From NCBI RefSeq assembly GCF_001855555.1, contig NZ_MKCT01000001.1, forward strand, positions 310,001 through 374,000: 64,000 nucleotides of DNA. The letters are read 5' to 3'. This document shows, in pieces, positions 43,147 to 51,762 of this stretch. Numbering within the stretch: position 1 is the first letter of the stretch; each line of letters opens with the position of its first letter. The notes under the pieces are model-generated. The model had not been told where the DNA came from, made no database searches, and saw only the letters and a program-made list of their open reading frames with translations. Position numbers and translations under genes: made by a program. The stretch is from Chromobacterium sphagni (GTDB taxonomy: Bacteria; Pseudomonadota; Gammaproteobacteria; Burkholderiales; Chromobacteriaceae).

Positions 43147-45996
43147 ATGCAGAATAAATCCAGACGCTATCTGGTTACGGGGGTGCTGCAAGGAGGGCTG
43201 CCGCTCATCTTGGCCTGCGGTGCGTTTGCCCAGCCATCTCTGACTGGACAGATCGGCTATATCAACATGCCATCGGCTAGAGTGGGCGAAGATGGCACCT
43301 TCAGTCTTGGTTACGGCTACGACAAGCCATACGGCGTCCTGTGGACCTCCACCACAGTATTGCCTTGGCTTGAGGTATCCGGCCGCTATACCTCCATCTC
43401 GGGCATTCCTGGCTTTGACAATCCGCAATACGGCGGCAATTATGGCCGTTATAAAGACAAGGCCATAGACCTGAAATTCAAGCTGTGGGACGAGTCCGGC
43501 CTGATGCCGGAAATTGCGCTGGGCACCACCGACATCGTCGGCAACCGCTTGTGGAAAAGCACTTACCTGGTTGCCAGCAAGAACCTGCTGCCTGGTCTGG
43601 AAGCATCGCTGGGCTACGGCAAAGACCGCATACAGGGCGCGTTCGGCGGCCTGCGCTACACCCCTCAGGCGCTACCCAACTGGTCGCTGGTAGCCGAATA
43701 CGACGCTAACAACTACCGCCAGGACCCCTACGAATCGACTACCTTGGCTGCGGACCGCAAAAAGGGGCCGGTTGTCGGCATCGAATACCAATGGGGCTGG
43801 CTGGGGCTGCAGGTCGCCCGCCAGAAAACCCTCAACAGCATCAACGCCCATATCGACATCCCGCTGAACGTGAAGGAATTCGTTCCCAAGATCCAGGAGC
43901 CCGACTACTTCCGCGGCGGCCCCGATCTGCCTGCCCGCCCCACTTTGGCGCAATGGAAGAACAGTCCCGACTACGCCAGCCAACTCGCCACGGCCCTCAG
44001 CAAGCAGGACTTCAAAAACATTCGCATCGGCATGCAGCGCGACGCGCTGGTGATGGAGCTGAGCAATAGCCGCATCTCCAATGTCGGCCGCGCGGTAGGC
44101 CGCGCGGTGCGTACCGCGCTCTATTTCGCGCCGCTGGAAACACGGGAAATCAAGGTGGTCTACACCGAGTTCGAACAGCCGGTGGCCACTTACAGCTTCT
44201 ACGACATGCCGACGCTCAACGACTATCTGCTGGGCAAGGTCAATCGCAACCGCTTTCTCGAAACCGTGAACATCCGCCCGGGACGCGACGAGGAAACCCA
44301 GCCGCTGGAAAGCAAATCCCTGGCCCAAGGACTGCAGGAGAACATCCAGCTCAACCTGCTGACCAATCAGGAAGGTGATCTGGTCCAGGTCACCAGCAAC
44401 GACCCGGAAGACAACCACTTCCACCTGGCGCCCAAGTTCGGCGTCTATTTCAACGACCCCAGCGGCGCCTTCCACTACGACATCATGGCGGAAGCCACCT
44501 ACAAGCGTCGCCTGGGCAGCGGCCTGTATCTGGACAGCGCGCTGAGCGCCGACCTATACAACACCATCACGGCGGTGACGCAGCCGTCCAACAGCCTGCT
44601 GCCCCACGTCCGCTCCGACATCGCCGACTACAAGCGTATCAAGACGCCCAAGCTGAACCGCTTCCTGCTCAGCCAGTACATGGCCTTGACTCCCAACACC
44701 TATGCTCGGGCTTCGGCCGGCATCTACGAGGAAATGTTCCGCGGCGCCGGCGGCCAGATCCTGTATTACCCCAGCGTGAAGAACTGGGCGCTAGACCTGA
44801 CCGTGGACGCGCTGCAGCAACGCGACGTTCAGGGCTGGTTCGGCAAGCGCGACTACCAGACCATCACCGCGCTGGCTGCCTTGCATTACCAGTTGCCCAT
44901 GGGCGTGACCGCCACCATGCGCGCCGGCCGCTTCCTGGCCAAGGACGACGGCGTGCGCTTCGAACTCAAGCGGCGATTCCACTCCGGCATCGAAGCCGGC
45001 TTCTGGTACACCAAGACCAACGGCAACGACATCACCAGTCCGGGCACCCCCGCCAAGCCCTACAACGACAAGGGAATGTTCTTCACCATCCCGCTCAACA
45101 GCCTGCTGACATTCGATAGCCGCACCGCCGGCGACTTCTCGCTATCGCCCTGGACCCGCGACGTCGGCCAGATGGTGATGACGCCGGGCGATCTATACGA
45201 GATTCTCAGCGACCCCAAACGCGACATCAACTCCTACGACGGCCTGGGCAACTTTGCCGAACGGCCCGATGAGCAAAGCCTACCGGCCGTCAATCCGCCG
45301 CAGCCCAGCTATCACCCGTGGCCGATGATACGGATGCGATTGGAGGATTCCGGCACCCAATGGCTGCAGATCGACGACAAGGCCGCCGCGCTGGGCACGG
45401 CAGCGGTTGCCACGCTGGCGGCCATGGGCTTGGATCGCCCGGTGAACCGGCTGTTCCAGAACCACCAGCAGAATCGCCTGGTCAAGGACTGGGGCAAGCT
45501 GGGCAAGGATCTGCCCTATGCCGCCGTTGCCCTCTCCGGCGCGGCCTTCGCGCTGGGCGACGACAGGCTGAGCAATACCGGCCTGATCGCGCTGGAGTCC
45601 AGCGCCGCGGCGCTGGCCGGCAGCGAATTGCTCAAGGGCGTGGTCAATCGCGAACGGCCGGGCAGCAGCGACAGTCCGTGGCGCACGCAGCCGGCCGGAC
45701 AGTCGCGGTTGAGCAGCAGCTTCACCTCCAACCACGCCGCGGTGATGTTCGCCGCCGTCACCCCGTTCGCCAAGGAGTACGACCAACCCTGGCTGTACGG
45801 CGTCGCCGCCTTCGGCGCGGCCGGCCGGTTGGCCAGCCGCGACCATTGGCTGTCGGACGTCGCTGTCGGCGGCCTGCTCGGCTATGTGATGGGCAACTGG
45901 CTATGGCAAGCCCAGCGCGACGACAGCCGCTACCGCAGCAATGTGATCATCAGTCCGAAGCAGGTTGGGGTACAGGTCCAAGTTCCTATTCAATAA
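43147..45996 (+). CDS. YjbH-like outer membrane exopolysaccharide protein fused to a PAP2 phosphatase domain
   Basis: A 949-residue secreted protein. Residues about 30-700 match YjbH/GfcD-type proteins (GQIGYINMPSARVGEDGTFS, QGAFGGLRYTPQALPNW and repeated beta strands), predicted outer-membrane barrels of exopolysaccharide loci. Residues about 735-945 add a PAP2 phosphatase: KGVVNRERP near 829 (K-x6-RP), a SFTSNHAAVMFA block, and GRLASRDHWLSD with catalytic His and Asp. PAP2 enzymes remove phosphate from lipid carriers such as undecaprenyl pyrophosphate. A periplasm- or surface-facing phosphatase joined to a barrel is unusual. Confidence 0.85.
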   Translation: MQNKSRRYLVTGVLQGGLPLILACGAFAQPSLTGQIGYINMPSARVGEDGTFSLGYGYDKPYGVLWTSTTVLPWLEVSGRYTSISGIPGFDNPQYGGNYGRYKDKAIDLKFKLWDESGLMPEIALGTTDIVGNRLWKSTYLVASKNLLPGLEASLGYGKDRIQGAFGGLRYTPQALPNWSLVAEYDANNYRQDPYESTTLAADRKKGPVVGIEYQWGWLGLQVARQKTLNSINAHIDIPLNVKEFVPKIQEPDYFRGGPDLPARPTLAQWKNSPDYASQLATALSKQDFKNIRIGMQRDALVMELSNSRISNVGRAVGRAVRTALYFAPLETREIKVVYTEFEQPVATYSFYDMPTLNDYLLGKVNRNRFLETVNIRPGRDEETQPLESKSLAQGLQENIQLNLLTNQEGDLVQVTSNDPEDNHFHLAPKFGVYFNDPSGAFHYDIMAEATYKRRLGSGLYLDSALSADLYNTITAVTQPSNSLLPHVRSDIADYKRIKTPKLNRFLLSQYMALTPNTYARASAGIYEEMFRGAGGQILYYPSVKNWALDLTVDALQQRDVQGWFGKRDYQTITALAALHYQLPMGVTATMRAGRFLAKDDGVRFELKRRFHSGIEAGFWYTKTNGNDITSPGTPAKPYNDKGMFFTIPLNSLLTFDSRTAGDFSLSPWTRDVGQMVMTPGDLYEILSDPKRDINSYDGLGNFAERPDEQSLPAVNPPQPSYHPWPMIRMRLEDSGTQWLQIDDKAAALGTAAVATLAAMGLDRPVNRLFQNHQQNRLVKDWGKLGKDLPYAAVALSGAAFALGDDRLSNTGLIALESSAAALAGSELLKGVVNRERPGSSDSPWRTQPAGQSRLSSSFTSNHAAVMFAAVTPFAKEYDQPWLYGVAAFGAAGRLASRDHWLSDVAVGGLLGYVMGNWLWQAQRDDSRYRSNVIISPKQVGVQVQVPIQ

Positions 45997-46020
45997 GTCT
46001 CAATAGCGGGAAGCCAAGCC

Positions 46021-47970
46021 ATGACTGCAAGCATCTTGAAATCGAGCGGAAAAACCATACTCGCGCTATGCCTGCTGGCGGCCAGCAGCGGTTTGCAGGC
46101 GGCAGGCGGCGGCAATGTCAGCTACCCCAGCACCACCATGCCCGGTTATGAAACCGACAACAGCAACGGGCTGCCATCGATCAACGCCTTTCCCGCAACC
46201 CAGGCGGGCTACGACAGGCAACAACAACCGCAAACGCCCCAAACTGGCCGGGGCAACTCCCCCTACCCGCAGCGCATCCCGCTCAATCTGGACGACAACG
46301 GCTATGAGCTGAACCCGCTTGACGGCAAGCCCAAGCTGCCGCCGTTCACCGACTATGTGCAGAAAGCCACCGAGAAAACCCTACCGATATTCGGCAGCAA
46401 ACTGTTCCGCAATCCATACAATAATTTCGAATCAGCCGACGGCGTGCAGGTCAATCCCGATTATGTGATCGGCAGCGGCGACCAGCTGCAGGTCAAGGGT
46501 TGGGGCATGGTGGACATCGACCTGGCGCTGACCGTCGATCGCAACGGCTCCATCTATCTGCCGCGCGTCGGCAGCATCGCCGTGGCAGGCGTGCGCTACC
46601 GCGACTTGCAGGGCCTGCTGAAAAAAAGCGTCAGCCGGGTGTTCAACAACTTCGATCTCAGCGTCAGCCTGGCGCAGAGCCGTTCCGTCCAGGTCTACGT
46701 GGTCGGGCACGCCCGCCAGCCTGGCAGCTATACGCTCAATGCGATGAGCACGCTGCTCAACGCCCTGCTGAAAGCCGGCGGCCCCGACGACAGCGGCAGC
46801 CTGCGCCGCGTCGCGTTGATGCGCGATGGCAAGGAAGTGGCCAAGGTCGACCTATACGCGATCCTGGTGGATGGCGACAAATCCGAGGATCAGACCCTGC
46901 GCGACGGCGACGTGATCCAGATTCCCGCCGCCGGACCTAGGGTGGCGCTGCTTGGCGATGTCAAGACGCCGGCCATCTACGAATTCCGCGACGGCGAAAA
47001 CGTCCGCAACCTGCTGCACTGGGCCGGCGGGCTGGAGTCCGCCGCCGAAGGCAAGGAGCTCTGGATAGAGAAAAGCGTGAACAACCGCTTCGCCAATGTG
47101 GGCCGCCTGCAAGGCGACTACCAGACGCTGTCCAGCCTTGCCCTCACCGCCGGCGACATCTTCCGCTTGCACGTGCCCGGCGCCCAGCCGGTCAGCGTGC
47201 AGAAGAACGACGAATTCGTCAGCGTGGGCGGCGAGGTCGAACACACCGGCACCTTCCAGATCCGCAAGGGCGAAACCCTGCGTCAGCTGATCATGCGCCT
47301 GGGCGGCGTCAACGACGACGGCTATGTGTTCGCCACCCAACTCAAGCGCGAAAGCATACGCCAGATGCAGCAGCAGAAGCTGGACGAGGTTTCCGGCCGT
47401 TTCGAAAAGGAATTGGAGCAGAACGCCGCCGGCCGCCTGTCCCGGCTCACCGACAAGGATGCGATCGCCTCGGTCACCGCCGAGGTGGAGCGCCAGCGCC
47501 AGATCGCCGCCAAGATGCGCACGGTCAAGGCCGAGGGCCGAGTGGTGCTGGAGTTGCAAGACGCCAACGCCCAGGTCAAGGATCTGCCCGATCTGGAACT
47601 GCAGGACGGCGACCAGGTGGAGATTCCGCGCCGCCCGGGCACCGTCAACGTGCTGGGGGCGGTGTACCAGAGCAATGCCTTCATCTATAGGCCGCAGCGC
47701 TCGGTCAGCGATTATCTGGCGCTGGCCGGCGGCGTAGTCGACAGCGGCGACAAATCCTCCATTTATGTATTGCGCGCCGACGGCACTGTAGCCAGCAGCA
47801 ACAACGGCAACTGGTTTTCCGGCGTCGGCGGCAAACGCATCAACCCCGGCGACACCATCGTCGTGCCGGAAGAGCTGAACGCCGGCAGCTGGACCCAGGC
47901 GTTGAAGGAATGGACTTCCATCCTGTACCAATTCGGCCTAGGCGCCGCCGGCCTGAAGGTTCTGAAGTGA
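46021..47970 (+). CDS. Polysaccharide export outer membrane protein, Wza-like with SLBB domains
   Basis: A 649-residue secreted protein. A signal peptide (to about residue 27) is followed by a polysaccharide export domain (NPDYVIGSGDQLQVKGWGMV, GSIYLPRVGSIAVAGVRYRD) and at least three SLBB-like repeats (VQVYVVGHARQPGSYTLNAM, VALLGDVKTPAIYEFRDG, VNVLGAVYQSNAFIYR). No lipobox Cys is visible, unlike classical Wza. It should form the periplasm-spanning export channel. It sits 24 bases after the YjbH-PAP2 gene. Confidence 0.9.
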   Translation: MTASILKSSGKTILALCLLAASSGLQAAGGGNVSYPSTTMPGYETDNSNGLPSINAFPATQAGYDRQQQPQTPQTGRGNSPYPQRIPLNLDDNGYELNPLDGKPKLPPFTDYVQKATEKTLPIFGSKLFRNPYNNFESADGVQVNPDYVIGSGDQLQVKGWGMVDIDLALTVDRNGSIYLPRVGSIAVAGVRYRDLQGLLKKSVSRVFNNFDLSVSLAQSRSVQVYVVGHARQPGSYTLNAMSTLLNALLKAGGPDDSGSLRRVALMRDGKEVAKVDLYAILVDGDKSEDQTLRDGDVIQIPAAGPRVALLGDVKTPAIYEFRDGENVRNLLHWAGGLESAAEGKELWIEKSVNNRFANVGRLQGDYQTLSSLALTAGDIFRLHVPGAQPVSVQKNDEFVSVGGEVEHTGTFQIRKGETLRQLIMRLGGVNDDGYVFATQLKRESIRQMQQQKLDEVSGRFEKELEQNAAGRLSRLTDKDAIASVTAEVERQRQIAAKMRTVKAEGRVVLELQDANAQVKDLPDLELQDGDQVEIPRRPGTVNVLGAVYQSNAFIYRPQRSVSDYLALAGGVVDSGDKSSIYVLRADGTVASSNNGNWFSGVGGKRINPGDTIVVPEELNAGSWTQALKEWTSILYQFGLGAAGLKVLK

Positions 47971-47999
47971 GCAACGGCCAGATCGAGAAGGAGACGCAG

Positions 48000-49178
48000 A
48001 TGCAAAACGCAACCCACGCCGCCGACAAGAACGAAGTCGACCTGCTGGCCCTGCTGCTGCGGCTGACCCGCCACAAACGCTGGATATTTGGCTGCACGCT
48101 GTTGCTCGGCGCGCTGGCGCTGGCCTACTGCCTGCTGGCCAGGCCGGTGTTCACCGCCACCACCAGCATCATGCCGCCGCAGCAGCAAAACAACGGCATG
48201 AGCGCGCTGCTGGGACAGCTGGGCGGGCTGGCCAGCACGGCGGGAGGGCTCTCGGGACTGAAAAACCCCAATGATCTCTACGTCGGCATGCTGCAAAGCC
48301 GCAGCGTGGCGGACAAGCTGATCCAGCGTTATCAGTTGAAGCAGCGCTATCAGGAAAACACTCTGGATGGCACCCGCAAGGCGCTGCAAAATTTGAGCAA
48401 TTTCAGCAACGGCAAGGACGGACTGATCACCATCAGCGTCGACGATCACGATCCGAAATTCGCCGCCATGCTGGCCAATGGCTATGTCGGGGAATTGAAG
48501 GCGTTGAACCAGTCGCTGGCGGTGACCGATGCCGCCAAGCGCAGATTGTTCTTCGAGCAGCAATTGAAGCAGATCAAGGACCAACTGGCCGACGCCGAAA
48601 TCGCGCTGCGCAAGACCCAGGAAAGCACCGGCATGGTGCTGCCGGAAGGCCAGTTGCCGGCCATCGTCGGCTCGATCACCCAGCTGCGCGCCAACATCGC
48701 GGCCAAGGAGGTGCAATTGGAGGCGATGAAGAGCTATGCCACCGCGCAAAACCCGCTCTACATCCGCACCGAACAGGAACTGGCGGGACTACGCGAACAA
48801 CTCTCGAAGATGGAGACCGGCAACGGCAACGGCCACGACCTGCTGGTTCCCACTGGCAAGGTGGCGCAAAGCGGGCTGGAATACCTGCGCAAGCTGCGCG
48901 AAGTCAAGTACCAGGAAACCATCTTCGAACTGCTGTCCAAGCAATACGAACTGGCGCGGATAGACGAAGCCAAGGACTCCTCGCTGATCCAGGTGCTGGA
49001 CCCGGCGGTGCCGCCTGAATTGAAAAGCAAACCCAAGCGCAGCCTGATCATGGCGCTGGGCCTGTTCGCCGGCTTGTGCCTTGGCGTGCTGACCGCCTTG
49101 CTGCGCGACCGCCTGGTGAAACAGCAAGAGCAGGGACGCCAGCGCGAAATGGTCCTGGCGATGAAGAACAACAACTGA
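48000..49178 (+). CDS. Chain-length determinant protein, Wzz/GNVR type
   Basis: A 392-residue inner-membrane polysaccharide co-polymerase. A helix at about residues 30-52 and another at about 350-372 flank a long periplasmic coiled-coil part. PVFTATTSIMPPQQQNNGMS near the start and VLDPAVPPELKSKPKRSLIM before the second helix are typical. No tyrosine-kinase domain is attached. The ATG at 48000 has AAGGAG six bases upstream; a GTG at 47967 overlapping the previous stop is an alternative. Confidence 0.9.
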   Translation: MQNATHAADKNEVDLLALLLRLTRHKRWIFGCTLLLGALALAYCLLARPVFTATTSIMPPQQQNNGMSALLGQLGGLASTAGGLSGLKNPNDLYVGMLQSRSVADKLIQRYQLKQRYQENTLDGTRKALQNLSNFSNGKDGLITISVDDHDPKFAAMLANGYVGELKALNQSLAVTDAAKRRLFFEQQLKQIKDQLADAEIALRKTQESTGMVLPEGQLPAIVGSITQLRANIAAKEVQLEAMKSYATAQNPLYIRTEQELAGLREQLSKMETGNGNGHDLLVPTGKVAQSGLEYLRKLREVKYQETIFELLSKQYELARIDEAKDSSLIQVLDPAVPPELKSKPKRSLIMALGLFAGLCLGVLTALLRDRLVKQQEQGRQREMVLAMKNNN

Positions 49179-49197
49179 GCAAAGACGCCAGCCGGAT

Positions 49198-49219
49198 GCC
49201 TGCCAAATGGACGGCAGGC
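49198..49219. terminator. Possible terminator between the exopolysaccharide locus and the Bcr-type gene
   Basis: GCCTGCC (49198-49204) and GGCAGGC (49213-49219) form a seven-base stem in the 52-base gap between convergent genes. No T-run follows, so this is a weak call. Confidence 0.3.
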
Positions 49220-49230
49220 GGCGGTGGCCC

Positions 49231-50436
49231 CTATCGCCCCAACGCCCTCATCCGCAGCCGGTAACCCATCCGGCAGGCAAAGCCCAGCACCAGCAGTAGG
49301 CACATCCACAGCGCCAGCCGCAGAGAGCTGGACCAGGCCAGGGGCGCGATCGCCCCGGCCACCAGGCTGGACAGCATGGTCTGGCAAAAACCCTGCAGCG
49401 ACGACACCGTGCCGCGCAGCGAAGGAAACTGATCCATCAGATTGATGGTGATCGACGGCGCCGCCAGCGACATGCCAGTGGTGTACAGCGCCAGCGGCAG
49501 CACCGCCCACGGCAAAGCCAGCTGGCTGGCCGCCAGGTTATAGCCCAGGTTGAGCGCCGCCGCGGCGAACATCAGCCAATAACCGCGCGACACGATCTCG
49601 CGCTGCGAGAAATGGCCGGCCATCCGCCCGGACAAGTAGGCGCCGAACATGATGCCCGACACCGCCGGCCCGAACATCCACAGAAACTGGCTGGGTCCCA
49701 GATGCAGATGCTGCATCAGAAATACCGGCGCAGACGGCACATACAGGAAAAATCCGGCAAAATTGAACGACACTGCGGCGGTCAGCAGCTGAAAGTCGCG
49801 CTTCTTCGCCACTTGCCAGTAATTGGCCAGCAGATGGCGCGCCTTCAAGGGCTGGCGGGCTTCATGGGCATGGGACTCCTCCAGGCCGAACCAGCACAGC
49901 GCAAACAGCGCGAATCCCACCAGCGCCATGAACACGAAGATGGAATGCCAGCCGAAGGCGCCGAACAACCAGCCGCCCACCACCGGCGCGATGGCCGGCG
50001 ACAAGGAAAACAGCATGGTCACCTGCGACATCAGCCGCTGCGCATGCGCGCCGTCCAGCCGGTCGCGGATGATCGCCCGCCCCACCACCAGGCCGGCCCC
50101 GCCGCACAAGCCCTGCAAACCGCGGAACAGCAGCAGCATGGCCAGGCTGTCGGACAAGGCGCAGCCCAGGGACGCCAGGCCGAACAGCAGCGTGGTGACC
50201 AGCACCACCGGCCGACGGCCCACCGCGTCTGAGATGGAGCCGTGCCATAACATCATCAGCGCGTAGCAGAACAGATAAACCGTCAGCGCCTGCTGCATCT
50301 GCAGCGGCGTCGCCGCCAGGCTGTCGCCGATGGCGCGCATGGCCGGCAAAAAAGTATCTATGGAAAAAGGACCGATGGTGGACAGGGCTGCCAGCAGGAA
50401 GACCAAGCCGAAATGACTGCGCGATGATGAGGACAT
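49231..50436 (-). CDS. Bcr/CflA-type MFS drug exporter
   Basis: A 401-residue MFS protein with 12 predicted helices. STIGPFSIDTFLPAMRAIGD, the motif-A region GSISDAVGRRPVVL and RGLQGLCGGAGLVVGRAIIR are diagnostic for the Bcr/CflA branch. It probably expels small hydrophobic drugs. It is transcribed alone. Confidence 0.9.
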   Translation of the reverse strand: MSSSSRSHFGLVFLLAALSTIGPFSIDTFLPAMRAIGDSLAATPLQMQQALTVYLFCYALMMLWHGSISDAVGRRPVVLVTTLLFGLASLGCALSDSLAMLLLFRGLQGLCGGAGLVVGRAIIRDRLDGAHAQRLMSQVTMLFSLSPAIAPVVGGWLFGAFGWHSIFVFMALVGFALFALCWFGLEESHAHEARQPLKARHLLANYWQVAKKRDFQLLTAAVSFNFAGFFLYVPSAPVFLMQHLHLGPSQFLWMFGPAVSGIMFGAYLSGRMAGHFSQREIVSRGYWLMFAAAALNLGYNLAASQLALPWAVLPLALYTTGMSLAAPSITINLMDQFPSLRGTVSSLQGFCQTMLSSLVAGAIAPLAWSSSLRLALWMCLLLVLGFACRMGYRLRMRALGR

Positions 50437-50619
50437 GAGGCAATAATCATAAGCAATATCGTCATGTTAACGATAAGCACTCCGCTTGCCAAACGCTAGC
50501 AGCAGGCTTGGCAGGCGCGGTCTTTCATGCCACGATGCCGCCATCTTCCCATCACCCAGCGACAGGGTTATGCTGCGTCAATGCCGCAGATCCCCGCCCC
50601 ATAACAAGGGAGAAGCCAC

Positions 50620-50970
50620 ATGATCCGTCTTTACCACAATCCCAAATGCTCGAAGTCGCGCGCGGCGCTGGCCCTGCTGGAAGAGGCCGGCGCCGAGATC
50701 GAAGTCGTCGAATACCTGAAGCACCCGCCCAGCCATGAGGAGCTGGATCGGCTGTTGCAACTGCTGGGGCTGGAACCGCGCGAGTTGATGCGCCAGAAGG
50801 AAGAGGAATACGCTGACCTCTATCTGGACGACATCACGCTGGAACGCAAGCATCTGATCGCCGCGATGGTGGACAATCCCAATCTGATCGAGCGCCCGAT
50901 CGCCATCGGCGATAACCGCGCCATCATCGGCCGTCCGCCGGAACAGGTGCTGCTCCTGCTGACCCGATAA
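50620..50970 (+). CDS. ArsC-family arsenate reductase-like protein (YfgD type)
   Basis: A 116-residue thioredoxin-fold protein with the catalytic Cys10 in NPKCSKSRAAL and the C-terminal ERPIAIGDNRAIIGRPPEQV block that carries arsenate-binding Arg. Family members use glutathione/glutaredoxin to reduce arsenate, but no arsenic pump or ArsR gene is near, so a housekeeping YfgD-like role is as likely. Confidence 0.88.
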   Translation: MIRLYHNPKCSKSRAALALLEEAGAEIEVVEYLKHPPSHEELDRLLQLLGLEPRELMRQKEEEYADLYLDDITLERKHLIAAMVDNPNLIERPIAIGDNRAIIGRPPEQVLLLLTR

Positions 50971-50991
50971 GCGCCCGCGCTTGCCATCCCG

Positions 50992-51021
50992 CGGCCTGCC
51001 CTTCACGGCGCAGGCCGTTTT
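50992..51021 (+). terminator. Terminator after the ArsC-like gene
   Basis: CGGCCTGC (50992-50999), ten-base loop, GCAGGCCG (51010-51017), then TTTT (51018-51021). It ends the single-gene unit before the MarR operator region. Confidence 0.75.
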
Positions 51022-51121
51022 GCATGGCTCTCCCACGCCTCGCTCGCGGCGCAAGACCACACCACCTTCAATGCCATTGGCATCTTAACCACAGCTCGCG
51101 CAGATGAGCCATTAACGGGCT

Positions 51122-51143
51122 TATTATTACTTGCAAAATAATA
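51122..51143. promoter_or_regulatory. Putative MarR operator 1, upstream of the regulator gene
   Basis: TATTATT (51122-51128) and AATAATA (51137-51143) are perfect inverted arms. The inner 19-mer TTATTACTTGCAAAATAAT (51124-51142) shares the pattern TNATNACTTGNNNNATNAT with operator 2 at 51695-51713. It lies 25 bases before the regulator start, well placed for autorepression. Confidence 0.6.
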
Positions 51144-51167
51144 CCGTACGTTACTAAAATATCCGAC

Positions 51168-51668
51168 ATGAGCCCAAACAAGTCCTTTGCCCAATTGGAA
51201 CAGGCGATCAACCACGTCGAGGCCCGCTTTCCCGGCGTGCCGCGCCAGGAAGTGATCCTCACCAGGCTGATCTTCCACATCGTGCCGCGGCTGAGCAGCC
51301 ATATGTGCGAAAGCCTGAAGCAACACGGCTTGAACGAAACCGTGTGGATGGCGTTGCTGGCCTTGTACGCTTGCCCGAACCAGGCGCTCAATCCGAGCGA
51401 CATCAGCGATACGCTGGACTCCTCGCGCACCAACGCCACTCGCATCGCCGACGAATTGGTGAAGAACGGCTGGGCGGCGCGCTCGACCAGCTCCGAGGAC
51501 CGCCGCAAGATCGTGCTGGAGCTGACGCCAGCGGGCGTAACCCTGGTGGAAAGCCTGCTGCCCTACTCCCGCAAGATCCACAAGGAATTGTGGGCCGATT
51601 TTGACGACGAAGAAAAAATGCAGATGGAACGGCTGATGCGCAAGCTGCTGAGCAAGCTCGGCGGTTGA
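51168..51668 (+). CDS. MarR-family repressor of the efflux operon
   Basis: A 166-residue winged-helix regulator. MALLALYACPNQALNPSDIS and LDSSRTNATRIADELVKNGW with RSTSSEDRRKIVLELTPAGV form the DNA-binding domain; the end is a dimerisation helix. It is like EmrR/MprA and FarR regulators, which release DNA when drugs or fatty acids bind. It lies 94 bases before the pump genes, with operator-like sites on both sides. Confidence 0.9.
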   Translation: MSPNKSFAQLEQAINHVEARFPGVPRQEVILTRLIFHIVPRLSSHMCESLKQHGLNETVWMALLALYACPNQALNPSDISDTLDSSRTNATRIADELVKNGWAARSTSSEDRRKIVLELTPAGVTLVESLLPYSRKIHKELWADFDDEEKMQMERLMRKLLSKLGG

Positions 51669-51694
51669 GCTAGTAGATGCTTTTTTCGCCCAAA

Positions 51695-51713
51695 TAATAA
51701 CTTGTGTGATTAT
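51695..51713. promoter_or_regulatory. Putative MarR operator 2, upstream of the efflux genes
   Basis: TAATAACTTGTGTGATTAT matches operator 1 at 13 of 19 positions, including the core ACTTG and both AT-rich flanks. It sits in the gap between the regulator and the outer membrane factor gene, which suggests the pump genes have their own repressed promoter. Confidence 0.55.
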
Positions 51714-51762
51714 CATCAGATATATCACAGCATCGCATACATCATTGATGGAGACCGACAAG

